Shown piece after piece: positions 34,460 to 43,311 of a stretch of DNA of 62,218 bases. The stretch is from an uncultured Bacteroidales bacterium (GTDB lineage: Bacteria > Bacteroidota > Bacteroidia > Bacteroidales > F082), in NCBI GenBank assembly GCA_947303335.1, contig CAMYYB010000008.1, forward strand, positions 1 through 62,218, in the 5' to 3' direction. The position numbers and the translations under genes were made by a program. Below the pieces are notes generated by a model. That model worked only from the letters and a program-made list of their open reading frames with translations, did not search any database and was not told the DNA's origin. Numbering within the stretch: position 1 is the first letter of the stretch; each line of letters opens with the position of its first letter.

Positions 34460-36118
34460 TTATTCAATGATTATCATTTCAGTTCTTCTGTTCCAGGCTC
34501 GATGCTCCTCGCTGTCGTTGGGATACAAAGGTTTGGAAGAGCCATAACCCTTAGCCGTCAATCGATTCTCCTCAATGCCTTTAGCAAGCAAGGACTCACG
34601 AACTACTTCGGCGCGTTCAGACGAGAGTTTTAGGTTGTAGGCCGCATTACCCACGTCGTCCGTATGACCAGCCAGTTCCACCCGCAACTCAGGATTGCGG
34701 CTCAGAAAATCTGCCAATATCTGTATTGCTATGTGCGATTCCTCAGTCAATGCGGTGCTGTTGAACTCAAACTGGATATCCCGAAGCACAAATTTATCGC
34801 CTGGATACAGTTCCGTTACATCCACACCAGAGAAAAAGTTGGCCGAGTCGGAGCGAATCTCCTCAGGCAGCTCAAAGGTGTATATGTCGTATCCCCCATA
34901 ACCGCCCTCACGTTGCGAGGAGATGAAAGCCGTCCTGCCGTCTGCTGCCACAAAAAAGTTGATTTCGTCGCCACTCGTATTGATGGGGAAACCCAAGTTG
35001 ACAGGTTCTTGCCATTGCCCATCCTCTCCTCTGCGGCTCATGAACAAATCGAAGCCGCCCATACCGATGTGCTTGTCGGAAGAGAAATAAAGAGTCCGTC
35101 CGTCAGGATGCAGAAACGGAGCCATCTCCGAGCCGGTAGTATTGATGGGTGCTCCAAGGTTCTGTGGCTCACCCCAGCTACGGTCGGCGTTGCGACGACT
35201 GCAATAGATGTCGGCATTACCGTTGCGCCGCGAGACAAAGTAGAGTTCCTTGCCGTCGGCACTCACACAAGGCTGTGACTCCCAACTGCCGGTGTTGATG
35301 TTGCCCTCTATCCGACGAGGCATCGACCATTCACCCAAGTCCCAATGCGACACATAAAGGTCGCAGCCGCTGTCGCGTCCCCATCCACAGCCAGTCAGAT
35401 ACAGCTTCGAGCCGTCGGCGGAGAGGAAAGCTGCCCCTGGGTCAATATCCTCAGGAAAAAAGGAAAACGACAAAGTCTTGGGCTGAACCCAATGGTCAAC
35501 CTCCTTACGCGAAACATAAACCTTTTCCTCAAAGAATCCGTTACCTTTATCCGTCTTGCGGGTAAACAGCAACTGACCGCCGTCGAAGGTCAGCGCGTTG
35601 ATATACTCGTCGCCATAAGTATTGACCACCTCGCCCAAATTCTTTGGGTCAAAAGCCACCGGATGGCTGATGGCTTCATCGCGAAACACGGCCAAACCCA
35701 ACATCTCAGCCACAGTGGCATCGTTGACGAAATTGCCTTTCGCTTTAGCCTTATACCATTGCAATAGCGGAATCTCTCGTTTGTATAGACCGCGTCGGTC
35801 ATAAATTCGGGCAAGGGTGATGGCTGCAGGAGGAAATAACATCGAATCTGAAGCCAATGCTTTCTCATAACCCAACATCGCCAAATCTTCGTTCTTAGTC
35901 TCTATGCCAATTTCGCCTTCCAAAAGCCAGGCATCGGCATAATCAGGGTCTTCGACCACCGCCTTCATGACCTGCTGATGCGCCTTGGAGTAGTCGCCAC
36001 GCATGAAAGCATTCTGCGCAGCCTCAAACGCCTTAACGGCTTTCTTGGGATGCTGCGCAAAAACAGAGGTTGCGATTACAAGCAAGAAACAGGATAAAAT
36101 AAGCCTTAAATCTCTCAT
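34460..36118 (-). CDS. TPR-PD40-OmpA family outer-membrane-associated protein
   Basis: 552 residues: signal peptide (1-21), TPR-like helices (about 24-140), a PD40 beta-propeller (about 170-425) with repeated strands (GSKLYLTGCG, GKELYFVSRRNGNADIY, GRTLYFSSDKHIGMGGFDLF, GRTAFISSQREGGYGGYDIY), and an OmpA C-terminal domain (about 440-552) with AGHTDDVGNAAYNLKLSSERAEVV, split here by its conserved GHTD and SxxRA parts. PorE of the T9SS has TPR, propeller, CRD and OmpA domains in this order; no CRD is obvious here. It probably tethers the outer membrane to peptidoglycan. The start MRDLRLIL fits the -7 box at 36137-36144. Confidence 0.75.
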   Translation of the reverse strand: MRDLRLILSCFLLVIATSVFAQHPKKAVKAFEAAQNAFMRGDYSKAHQQVMKAVVEDPDYADAWLLEGEIGIETKNEDLAMLGYEKALASDSMLFPPAAITLARIYDRRGLYKREIPLLQWYKAKAKGNFVNDATVAEMLGLAVFRDEAISHPVAFDPKNLGEVVNTYGDEYINALTFDGGQLLFTRKTDKGNGFFEEKVYVSRKEVDHWVQPKTLSFSFFPEDIDPGAAFLSADGSKLYLTGCGWGRDSGCDLYVSHWDLGEWSMPRRIEGNINTGSWESQPCVSADGKELYFVSRRNGNADIYCSRRNADRSWGEPQNLGAPINTTGSEMAPFLHPDGRTLYFSSDKHIGMGGFDLFMSRRGEDGQWQEPVNLGFPINTSGDEINFFVAADGRTAFISSQREGGYGGYDIYTFELPEEIRSDSANFFSGVDVTELYPGDKFVLRDIQFEFNSTALTEESHIAIQILADFLSRNPELRVELAGHTDDVGNAAYNLKLSSERAEVVRESLLAKGIEENRLTAKGYGSSKPLYPNDSEEHRAWNRRTEMIIIE

Positions 36119-36136
36119 ATCGGTGTTTTCTTGCCG

Positions 36137-36144
36137 CAAAATTA
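36137..36144 (-). promoter_or_regulatory. -7 box (TAATTTTG) for the OmpA/PD40 gene
   Basis: TAATTTTGCGG on the minus strand, 18 bases before the start codon. Confidence 0.5.
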
Positions 36145-36165
36145 AACAAATTTCCGGAAAACGGC

Positions 36166-37572
36166 TCAATCGCCGTAACTCGACCCATCGAAACAATGGG
36201 TGCAAAGTTCACATTTGGGCAGACCGATAGCATTCACAACACTTTCCAAAGTATTGAACTTCAGCGAGTCAACCCCAACGTGCTTGCGAAGCATCTCCAC
36301 CAAATTGGCATATTCTGGAGTTGTCGGATCGCAGTATCTATCGATATTCTTGTTGTCGTCGCCTTCCATTTCCTTGATGCAGCGGCGCGTGATGAGCTCC
36401 ATCACATTCTTTGAAGCTGAGAAGTTGAGGAAGGGACAGCCAAACAGCAAAGGCGGACAACTAATGCGGACATGAACCTCCTGGGCACCAAAGTCATAGA
36501 GCATCTTCACGTTGTCGCGCAACTGAGTGCCACGCACTATGGAATCGTCGCAGAAAGCCACTTTCTTGCCTTCAAGCATTTGGCGATTAGGGATGAGCTT
36601 CATTTTGGCTACATGCTCGCGCTGGCTTTGGTTGACAGGCATGAAACTTCTCGACCAAGTGGGGGTATACTTCACCACACCACGCATGTAAGGAACCTGA
36701 CGAATATTGGAATAGCCCAAAGCCATACCGATACCCGAATCGGGAATGGCGGAGACATAGTCGATTTCCACATCATCCTGTTTGCCCATCTCGCGGCCCT
36801 CGTTGTAGCGGGCTTCCTCCACATTGATGCCTTCGTAATCCGAAACAGGATAGCCGTAATAGATCCAAAGGAAGGAACAGACTTGCTTCTTCGGATTTCG
36901 GGGAAGTAGCTGTTGTACACCGTCGAGATTCACCTTGACGATTTCGCCTGGCGCGAGACTGTAGCAAGTGGTATAATCAAGGTTGATGTAGCTATGGCTC
37001 TCGGAGGCCACTACATAGCCTTCCTCACTTTTGCCGACCACAATAGGCGTGCGCCCGTAATAGTCGCGTGCCGCAATGATGCCGTCCTCAGTAAGAATAA
37101 TCATCGAGCAGGAGCCTTTTACCTTTTCATAGACATTCTTGATACCGTCTACAAAGTCTTCGCCCTGAGTGATGAGCAAAGCTACTAGTTCAGTGGGGTT
37201 GGTGGCGCCACTGCTCAGTTCGGCAAAGTGCTGACGCTGATCCAGACAGTGCTCGACGAGGTCGTCCAAGTTGTTGATTTTAGCCACCGTGCTGATGGCA
37301 AACTTGCCCAAATGGGAGTTCACCACAATAGGCTGGGCATCCGTATCGCTGATGACACCAATACCGATGTTGCCTTCAAACTTGCTCAATTCGTCGCAGA
37401 ATTTCGTGCGGAAATACGAGTTCTCAATGTCGTGGATGGAGCGATGAAACAAAGTTCCGTCGTAAGTCACCATACCAGCACGCTTGGTTCCAAGATGTGA
37501 GTGATAATCAACGCCATAGAAGAGATCCTTGACGCAAGGATTTTTCAAAACAGTACCGAAAAAACCGCCCAT
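36166..37572 (-). CDS. Amidophosphoribosyltransferase homologue lacking the N-terminal Cys nucleophile
   Basis: 468 residues with the PurF layout: an N-terminal Ntn-hydrolase glutaminase domain (about 1-235) and a C-terminal phosphoribosyltransferase domain holding the PRPP loop VAFCDDSIVRGTQL. True PurF begins Met-Cys-Gly, and the exposed Cys splits glutamine; here the start reads MGGFFGT, so the nucleophile is Gly. Cysteines in SCPPLLFGCPF and in the CELCTHC tail may bind an iron-sulfur cluster. It could use ammonia or have another role. A frame open to 37794 runs through tRNA-His and is not the start. Confidence 0.8.
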   Translation of the reverse strand: MGGFFGTVLKNPCVKDLFYGVDYHSHLGTKRAGMVTYDGTLFHRSIHDIENSYFRTKFCDELSKFEGNIGIGVISDTDAQPIVVNSHLGKFAISTVAKINNLDDLVEHCLDQRQHFAELSSGATNPTELVALLITQGEDFVDGIKNVYEKVKGSCSMIILTEDGIIAARDYYGRTPIVVGKSEEGYVVASESHSYINLDYTTCYSLAPGEIVKVNLDGVQQLLPRNPKKQVCSFLWIYYGYPVSDYEGINVEEARYNEGREMGKQDDVEIDYVSAIPDSGIGMALGYSNIRQVPYMRGVVKYTPTWSRSFMPVNQSQREHVAKMKLIPNRQMLEGKKVAFCDDSIVRGTQLRDNVKMLYDFGAQEVHVRISCPPLLFGCPFLNFSASKNVMELITRRCIKEMEGDDNKNIDRYCDPTTPEYANLVEMLRKHVGVDSLKFNTLESVVNAIGLPKCELCTHCFDGSSYGD

Positions 37573-37600
37573 AGTTTCGTATTGTTTTAGGTTATAAAAA

Positions 37601-37632
37601 GAAAAACATCTGCGGGAATTGTCCCGTAGATG
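37601..37632 (-). terminator. Intrinsic terminator of tRNA-His
   Basis: An 11-bp stem (CATCTACGGGA on the minus strand with TCCCGCAGATG, one mismatch-like G-T) followed by TTTTTCTTTTT. It lies between tRNA-His and the PurF homologue and could also attenuate readthrough into that gene. Confidence 0.75.
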
Positions 37633-37669
37633 GATTGCAAAATAGAGAAATAAGCCTCTCTTCGCTAAG

Positions 37670-37744
37670 GGTGGGAGATGGGATTCGAACCCACGACCCT
37701 CGGAACCACAATCCGGTACTCTAACCAGCTGAGCTACACCCACC
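37670..37744 (-). tRNA. tRNA-His (GTG)
   Basis: A cloverleaf on the minus strand with anticodon GTG in ACCGGATTGTGGTTCCG, D-arm GCTCAGCTGGTTAGAG and T-loop GTTCGAATC. The extra 5' G at position -1 (37744) and its partner C73 (37670) are encoded, as tRNA-His requires. CCA is not encoded. Acceptor strands GTGGGTG and CTCCCAC pair except at 6:67, which is U-U. A -7 box lies at 37761-37768. Confidence 0.93.
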
Positions 37745-37760
37745 ATCGGTTTTGCGGCTG

Positions 37761-37768
37761 CAAAAGTA
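37761..37768 (-). promoter_or_regulatory. -7 box (TACTTTTG) for tRNA-His
   Basis: TACTTTTGC on the minus strand, 17 bases before the mature 5' end of the tRNA. Confidence 0.5.
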
Positions 37769-37851
37769 GTACATTTTTCGAAACAAAAATGCATTTTGGC
37801 GCATTTTTTTCAATTTTTCTTTTTTCGAGTTCATAATCAAGGTGAAATCCC

Positions 37852-37859
37852 TACCTTTG
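37852..37859 (+). promoter_or_regulatory. -7 box (TACCTTTG) for the ABC permease
   Basis: TACCTTTG, 22 bases before the ATG at 37882. Confidence 0.5.
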
Positions 37860-37881
37860 ACGGCTCAAAACACTGCTTTCT

Positions 37882-39051
37882 ATGGACAGCAAACCGAAAC
37901 AGAACCAATCGCCCAAAGCTTTGGCTTGGAAGCGTTTCCGCAGCAACAAGCTTGGAATGTTGTCGTGTTTCTATGTCATCGTTTGGGCATTACTTGCCTT
38001 GTTTGCCTATATCTTCATCCCCGACACCACTCCTAATGCCAATCGACAATTATTGGAAATCAGCACCAAAAAGCCAGGTTTCGAAGTCGACATGCTGATA
38101 CTGCCCAAGGAAACAGCCCCTATTCGAACTTCCTGGTTCCAATTTCTGCTGCATGGTCGCCCAGACGACTATTCCTACCTTCCTTTCGACAGTCTCTATA
38201 TTAATAAGGTAACAACGACGGTTTATCTCTACCAGTCAGAAAGCACCAGTGTACCAAGAACAGAATTGATTGACAACAAGGAGCTTATAGGACTCAACTC
38301 TTCAACAAGTCCAAAGACCATAACCTTTGCATCAGATATGGAAGCCGACAACTACATCCGTGCCCATTGCGTGAAACACCGCAAGTTTCTTCTTGGCACC
38401 GACCAATTTGGCCGCGACTTTCTCAGTCGTCTTATACTTGGCAGTCGCATTAGCCTCAGTGTAGGCTTCATCGCCGTGTTACTGAGTTTGCTCATCGGTA
38501 TCATCACAGGCAGTTTAGGCGGTTTTTTTCGTGGAAAAGTCGATGACTTAGTGGTATGGTTCATCAACGTCATCTGGTCCATTCCCACATTGCTTCTCGT
38601 CATCGCCATTACCTTTGCATTGGGAAAAGGCATTGCACAGGTATTCATCGCTGTGGGTCTTACCATGTGGGTCGAAGTGGCCCGCATCGTACGCGGACAG
38701 ATTCTTTCCATTCGTGAAACAACCTTTGTTGAAGCAGGCCGGGCATTAGGATTTAAAGATTTACGTATCATCTTCAGACATATTCTGCCTAATATCCTCA
38801 ATCCCATCATAGTAGTATCAGCAGCCAATTTTGCTTCAGCTATCCTGTTAGAAGCCGGTTTGAGTTTCTTAGGCATAGGCGTACAGCCTCCCATGCCCTC
38901 ATGGGGCAGCATGATCAAGGAAAATTATGCCTTCATCATCCTCGACGCCGCCTATCTCGCCATCCTACCTGGCATTGCCATCATGTTGCTCGTACTGGCA
39001 TTTATGCTCATCGGCAACGCACTACGTGAGGCTTTAGAAGTGAAGAATTGA
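37882..39051 (+). CDS. Peptide/nickel-type ABC transporter permease (DppC/OppC family)
   Basis: 389 residues. An N-terminal cytoplasmic tail and first helix (MLSCFYVIVWALLALFAYIF) are followed by a long periplasmic segment (about 60-165) and then five more helices. The EAA loop that docks the ATPase reads EAGRALGFKDLRIIFRHILPN. Oligopeptide permeases normally sit with a second permease, two ATPases and a binding protein; none is adjacent, so the other subunits must be elsewhere. In Bacteroidota an orphan of this size is common. Confidence 0.88.
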   Translation: MDSKPKQNQSPKALAWKRFRSNKLGMLSCFYVIVWALLALFAYIFIPDTTPNANRQLLEISTKKPGFEVDMLILPKETAPIRTSWFQFLLHGRPDDYSYLPFDSLYINKVTTTVYLYQSESTSVPRTELIDNKELIGLNSSTSPKTITFASDMEADNYIRAHCVKHRKFLLGTDQFGRDFLSRLILGSRISLSVGFIAVLLSLLIGIITGSLGGFFRGKVDDLVVWFINVIWSIPTLLLVIAITFALGKGIAQVFIAVGLTMWVEVARIVRGQILSIRETTFVEAGRALGFKDLRIIFRHILPNILNPIIVVSAANFASAILLEAGLSFLGIGVQPPMPSWGSMIKENYAFIILDAAYLAILPGIAIMLLVLAFMLIGNALREALEVKN

Positions 39052-39092
39052 AAAGCATATTAATTTAAGGTACTGCATTCCCAAAAAAGTTG

Positions 39093-39100
39093 TATCTTTG
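39093..39100 (+). promoter_or_regulatory. -7 box (TATCTTTG) for tRNA-Leu and tig operon
   Basis: Consensus TATCTTTGCG, 14 bases before the tRNA-Leu 5' end. The trigger-factor gene 29 bases beyond the tRNA may be read from the same start. Confidence 0.6.
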
Positions 39101-39113
39101 CGCCCTCAAAAAC

Positions 39114-39195
39114 GCGGGTGTGGCGGAATTGGTAGACGCGCCAGACTTAGGATCTGGTTTCTCACGAAGTAAGGGTTCGAGTCCCTTCATCCGCA
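39114..39195 (+). tRNA. tRNA-Leu (TAG)
   Basis: A class II tRNA with acceptor GCGGGTG/CATCCGC (one G-U pair), D-arm GCGGAATTGGTAGACGC, anticodon loop ACTTAGGA with anticodon TAG, a variable arm (TTTCTCACGAAGTAA region) and T-loop GTTCGAGTC. It ends with discriminator A at 39195 with no encoded CCA. Confidence 0.95.
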
Positions 39196-39223
39196 CAAGT
39201 TATAAAAAATCAAAAGATTAGAA

Positions 39224-40585
39224 ATGAATATTACTCAAACTGCCAAAGGAGACAACCTCATCTCCATTAAAATCAGCATCGAAAAGGCTGACTATCAAGA
39301 AAACGTTGAAAAGACCTTGAGACAAATGAGACAACGCGCCAATATGCCAGGTTTCCGTACAGGGATGGTGCCTATGGGCATGATTAAGAAAATGTACGGC
39401 ACAAGCGCGAAAATGGAAGTGCTGAACCAGCTTGTTTCCGAGAATCTCAACAAACATATCGTCGACAACAAACTCAATGTGATTGGTTATCCGCTAAGCG
39501 ACCTTGAAAACCAACAGCCTAATGACCTCGAAAATCAGGACGACATGGACTTCTTCTTTGAAGCCGCCCTTCGTCCTGAAATCAACATCGACTATACCAA
39601 TACTATGGTCGACTTCTACCACATCATCCCTGAAGAAGAAGACATCCAACGCGCCATAGATGACATTGTGGAACGCAACCCAAACACCTCACACCCCGAG
39701 AATATAGGTGAAAACGATCGTCTTGAAGTAAAAATTCGCGAGGCCAAAGACGGCAAAGAAGTGGAAGACGGTTATGAGAAAGACGGCTTTTATTTCCACA
39801 TGGACCAAATCAAAGACGAAGAGAGCCGCAACCAACTGATTGGGAAGGAAGTGGGGTCCGAGTTCATTTTCAACTTCGCGAAAGCACTGAGTTCAGAAGA
39901 AGCCGCTGCCAAGATGCTCGGCGAGGGAGCTCCCGCTGCCAGTGATTTCAACATCATCATCGACGATGTCATCCGCAGCGAGAAGCCAGAACTCAATGAA
40001 GAGTTTTTCGAAAAAGTTTTCCCGAAACAGGAAGTGAAAGACATTGACACCTTTAAAGCAAAAGTGAAAGGTGAAATGGAGAAACAATTTGAGGCTGAGA
40101 CCGACCCCATTCTTTTCAACAAGATGATTGACGAATTGGTTGCTGCCGTTCACTTCGACCTGCCTGATGCATTCCTGAAGCGTTGGATTGTAGATAACAG
40201 TCAAGGAAAAATCACCGCAGAAGATGTTGAAAAGAACTACGAAAAGAATTATGTCAAGGGTCTGCGTTGGCAACTCATTGAGGATAGCATCGCCTCGGCC
40301 AACACCGAACTCATCGTCACCGATGACGAGCTGAAGCAATTCGTGCTGAAGCAAATCTTCCCCGGCATTGACTACGCTACCCTTGAAGACGACATGAAAA
40401 CCAACCTCGACAAGATTGCCGCCAATTATCTCAAGGATGCCCAACAGGTCGACCACCTGAAAAACCAACTTGCCGACATCAAGATGACTGCATTCTTGAA
40501 GAGCAAGATGAACATCAATTATGCCGAAACCAGCTACAAGGACTTCATCAAAAAGCTGGAAGAGGAAAGAAAAACTAAAGAATAA
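39224..40585 (+). CDS. tig: Trigger factor
   Basis: A ribosome-bound chaperone that shields new chains at the exit tunnel. The ribosome-docking signature MPGFRTGMVPMGMIKKMYG near residue 45 corresponds to the GFRxGxxP motif. The long helical C-terminal arms are highly charged. The central PPIase-like domain (about 150-245) is present but, as in other Bacteroidota, poorly conserved. The length (453) is normal. Followed six bases later by clpP. Confidence 0.93.
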   Translation: MNITQTAKGDNLISIKISIEKADYQENVEKTLRQMRQRANMPGFRTGMVPMGMIKKMYGTSAKMEVLNQLVSENLNKHIVDNKLNVIGYPLSDLENQQPNDLENQDDMDFFFEAALRPEINIDYTNTMVDFYHIIPEEEDIQRAIDDIVERNPNTSHPENIGENDRLEVKIREAKDGKEVEDGYEKDGFYFHMDQIKDEESRNQLIGKEVGSEFIFNFAKALSSEEAAAKMLGEGAPAASDFNIIIDDVIRSEKPELNEEFFEKVFPKQEVKDIDTFKAKVKGEMEKQFEAETDPILFNKMIDELVAAVHFDLPDAFLKRWIVDNSQGKITAEDVEKNYEKNYVKGLRWQLIEDSIASANTELIVTDDELKQFVLKQIFPGIDYATLEDDMKTNLDKIAANYLKDAQQVDHLKNQLADIKMTAFLKSKMNINYAETSYKDFIKKLEEERKTKE

Positions 40586-40591
40586 CACCCA

Positions 40592-41266
40592 ATGAACAAC
40601 GAGTTCTTCAAATACGCCACAAGACATCTTGGGATGAACACCCTTGGTCTGGAGCAATATATTTCTAAAGTCAACAACACAAGTTACATCTCACCCACCG
40701 TTATCGAGGAGCGACAACTCAATGTGGCACAGATGGATGTGTTCAGCCGCTTGATGATGGACCGCATCATCTTCCTTGGTACTGCCATCGACGACTATGT
40801 GGCCAACGTTATCCAGGCCCAGTTACTCTTCCTTGAATCAACCGATGCCAAACGCGATATCAGTCTCTACCTCAACTCACCTGGTGGCAGCGTGTATGCA
40901 GGGCTGGGCATATATGACACCATGCAATTCATCAAACCCGATGTAGCTACCATCTGCACGGGAATGGCTGCCTCTATGGCTGCCGTGTTGATGTGTTCAG
41001 GCACCAAAGGTAAACGTTCAGCACTACCCCACTCACGCATCATGATTCATCAACCCATGGGCGGTGTGGAAGGACAAGCCACCGAAATTGAAATCACGGC
41101 TCGCGAGATTCAAAAACTGAAGAAAGAATTGTACGAAATCATCGCTCATCATTCAGGCCAACCTTATGACAAGGTATGGAACGACAGCGACCGCGACTAT
41201 TGGATGACTGCGGCAGAAGCCAAGGATTATGGTATGATTGACGAAGTGCTCATCAAAAAGGCATAA
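40592..41266 (+). CDS. clpP: ATP-dependent Clp protease proteolytic subunit ClpP
   Basis: The barrel-forming serine protease. The catalytic Ser is in [10 protein letters not shown] (near residue 125), His in [12 protein letters not shown] (near 150) and Asp in the following Asp-rich stretch (NDSDRDYWM region). A short N-terminal propeptide-like extension precedes the conserved VIEERQLNV. It is followed three bases later by clpX, so protease and unfoldase are co-expressed. Confidence 0.95.
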   Translation: MNNEFFKYATRHLGMNTLGLEQYISKVNNTSYISPTVIEERQLNVAQMDVFSRLMMDRIIFLGTAIDDYVANVIQAQLLFLESTDAKRDISLYLNSPGGSVYAGLGIYDTMQFIKPDVATICTGMAASMAAVLMCSGTKGKRSALPHSRIMIHQPMGGVEGQATEIEITAREIQKLKKELYEIIAHHSGQPYDKVWNDSDRDYWMTAAEAKDYGMIDEVLIKKA

Positions 41267-41269
41267 ACA

Positions 41270-42508
41270 ATGACAAAAAAACAAGGATATTGTTCATTCT
41301 GTGGGAAAAAAGCCTCAGAAGTGCGACTGATGATACAAGGCATTGATGCCGGAATCTGCGATAGTTGCACCGAACAAGCTTTCCTTATTCTTAAAGAACA
41401 GTTTGGAGGCGCGGAAGGCAACAAAGGTTTAGATTCAGCAGGCTTCACATTGAAGAAGCCTGCTGAAATTAAGTCCTTCCTTGACCAGTATGTCATCGGA
41501 CAAGACGAGGCCAAACGCACTCTTGCCGTAGCCGTTTACAACCACTACAAGCGTATCCATCAGAAAGTGGCCGACGATGAGGTGGAGATTGAGAAATCCA
41601 ATATCATCCTTGTAGGTGAGACAGGCACAGGCAAAACCCTATTAGCCCGCACCATTGCAAAAATGCTCAATGTTCCTTTTGCAATCGCCGATGCTACCGT
41701 ACTTACTGAAGCAGGATACGTGGGCGAAGACGTAGAAAACATCCTTGTCAAATTATTGCAGGCCGCCGACTATGATGTTAAGGCCGCCGAGCGTGGCATT
41801 GTCTTCATCGATGAAATCGACAAGATTGCAAGGAAGAGTGACAACCCCAGCATAACCAGAGACGTATCAGGTGAAGGCGTGCAACAAGCTCTGCTGAAAC
41901 TCCTCGAAGGCTCAATAGTCAATGTACCGCCTAAAGGAGGCCGCAAGCATCCTGAGCAACCCATGTTAGCCGTCAACACGAAAGACATCCTTTTCATTGC
42001 AGGTGGCGCCTTCGATGGTATAGAACGACTCATCGCTGCCCGTAAGCGCACCAATGTTATCGGTTATGGAAACGGAGGCAATGAGGTTTTGGACAAAAAC
42101 AACATGCTTCAATACCTCTCGCCCGCCGATCTAAAGAAATTCGGACTCATCCCTGAGATTGTGGGACGTCTACCCATCATCACGCACCTGAATCCACTGG
42201 ACAAAGAAGCTCTGAAACGCATCCTTGTCGAACCTAAAAACGCTTTAGTGAAGCAATTCCAAAAGCTATTCTCCATGGATCATATCAATCTGGTGATTAA
42301 GGACGAAGTACTCGATTTTATCGTGGAGAAAGCCATCGAGTTCAAGGTGGGGGCACGCGGACTGCGTTCCATCTTGGAAGCCATCCTCAACGATGCCATG
42401 TTTGAAATGCCTTCTGACACCTCTGTCTCTGAACTGGTTATCGACCGCGAATATGCCGAAGCCAAATTAGAAAAATCCGGGCTGGAAAAACTGCATATAG
42501 GAGACTGA
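41270..42508 (+). CDS. clpX: ATP-dependent Clp unfoldase ClpX
   Basis: An AAA+ unfoldase that feeds substrates to ClpP. The zinc-binding domain CSFCGKK with CDSC is at residues 6-38. Walker A is [14 protein letters not shown], Walker B is [11 protein letters not shown], the pore loop is GYVGED, and the ClpP-docking IGF-type loop corresponds to the segment near residue 245. The length (412) is normal. The tig-clpP-clpX order is the standard bacterial set. Confidence 0.96.
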   Translation: MTKKQGYCSFCGKKASEVRLMIQGIDAGICDSCTEQAFLILKEQFGGAEGNKGLDSAGFTLKKPAEIKSFLDQYVIGQDEAKRTLAVAVYNHYKRIHQKVADDEVEIEKSNIILVGETGTGKTLLARTIAKMLNVPFAIADATVLTEAGYVGEDVENILVKLLQAADYDVKAAERGIVFIDEIDKIARKSDNPSITRDVSGEGVQQALLKLLEGSIVNVPPKGGRKHPEQPMLAVNTKDILFIAGGAFDGIERLIAARKRTNVIGYGNGGNEVLDKNNMLQYLSPADLKKFGLIPEIVGRLPIITHLNPLDKEALKRILVEPKNALVKQFQKLFSMDHINLVIKDEVLDFIVEKAIEFKVGARGLRSILEAILNDAMFEMPSDTSVSELVIDREYAEAKLEKSGLEKLHIGD

Positions 42509-42588
42509 CGGCTGCCACTTCGAGGCAAACAATTTTTGGCACAATACTTGCATTAGTAAGAGTAATCATCTTTAAATCCATATAGGCC

Positions 42589-43278
42589 ATGAAAAGAATC
42601 GTATTATCCTTCCTGATTGTATTGACAACCCTATCGGGATTCGCCCAAATGATTGCCAAAGGTGAGCAAGCCAAGAAAGTCATTGTGACCAAAAAAGTCG
42701 AAGCACCCAAGCCCCAATCAGCTGTGGTGGATTTCTCTTCACCTGTGCAAGCCCAGACGAACGTAGTTTACGGACGTATCGACGAAAATGGTGACACCTT
42801 ACTCATGGTTATGTTGCCCGATTTGGACATCGATTTGATGCAACGTTACTTACAAATCACCGATACCCAGAAAGGCAAACGACTGGCAAGAAACGTAAAA
42901 AAAGTGTTTCCATACGCCAAATTAGCTGGTGCCAAAATGATAGAATATGATTCTCTGCTGGCACATACGCCCGATGCCGCCGATCGTCGCCGCATGATGA
43001 AAGAGGCTGAGGAAGAAATATTGGCGCAATACACCAAAGACGCCAAGGAAATGACATTCGCCCAAGGTGCCATCCTTATCCGCCTTATCGATCGGGAGAC
43101 GAGTCACACTTCATATCAAGTGGTGCAGGAATTCAGAGGCAAGTTCCGCGCTTTCTTCTACCAAGGATTTGCCAGACTTTGGGGCTACAATCTAAAGACA
43201 GAATACGACCCGCACACCAATCCCGAAGACGATGATATCGAAACCATAATGACCCTACTGGAACGTGGGGTCATCTGA
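42589..43278 (+). CDS. DUF4294 domain protein, secreted
   Basis: 229 residues with a signal peptide (LSFLIVLTTLSGFAQ). The conserved core begins YGRIDENGDTLLMVMLPDLDI and continues through FPYAKLAGAKM and LIRLIDRETSHTSYQVVQEFRG, matching DUF4294, a family confined to Bacteroidota. Function unknown; predicted periplasmic. It lies 80 bases after clpX and is closed by a strong hairpin. Confidence 0.78.
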   Translation: MKRIVLSFLIVLTTLSGFAQMIAKGEQAKKVIVTKKVEAPKPQSAVVDFSSPVQAQTNVVYGRIDENGDTLLMVMLPDLDIDLMQRYLQITDTQKGKRLARNVKKVFPYAKLAGAKMIEYDSLLAHTPDAADRRRMMKEAEEEILAQYTKDAKEMTFAQGAILIRLIDRETSHTSYQVVQEFRGKFRAFFYQGFARLWGYNLKTEYDPHTNPEDDDIETIMTLLERGVI

Positions 43279-43285
43279 AAAAAGA

Positions 43286-43310
43286 AAGAGGCGCGAACTT
43301 CGCGCCTCTT
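43286..43310. terminator. Bidirectional terminator between DUF4294 gene and sugar transferase
   Basis: A perfect 11- to 12-bp stem (AAGAGGCGCGA with TCGCGCCTCTT) with a tiny loop, A-rich on one side and T-rich on the other. It serves both converging genes. Confidence 0.85.
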
Positions 43311-43311
43311 C

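Noticed and set aside
35345..35767. Plus-strand open frame inside the OmpA/PD40 gene
   Set aside because: It opposes a gene with clear domain repeats and has no promoter or family.
37573..37794. N-terminal extension of the PurF homologue
   Set aside because: It translates through tRNA-His and its terminator; the real start is at 37572.
39114..39195. Integration site (attachment) at tRNA-Leu
   Set aside because: No integrase or repeated tRNA 3' end is found downstream; tig follows as in other genomes.
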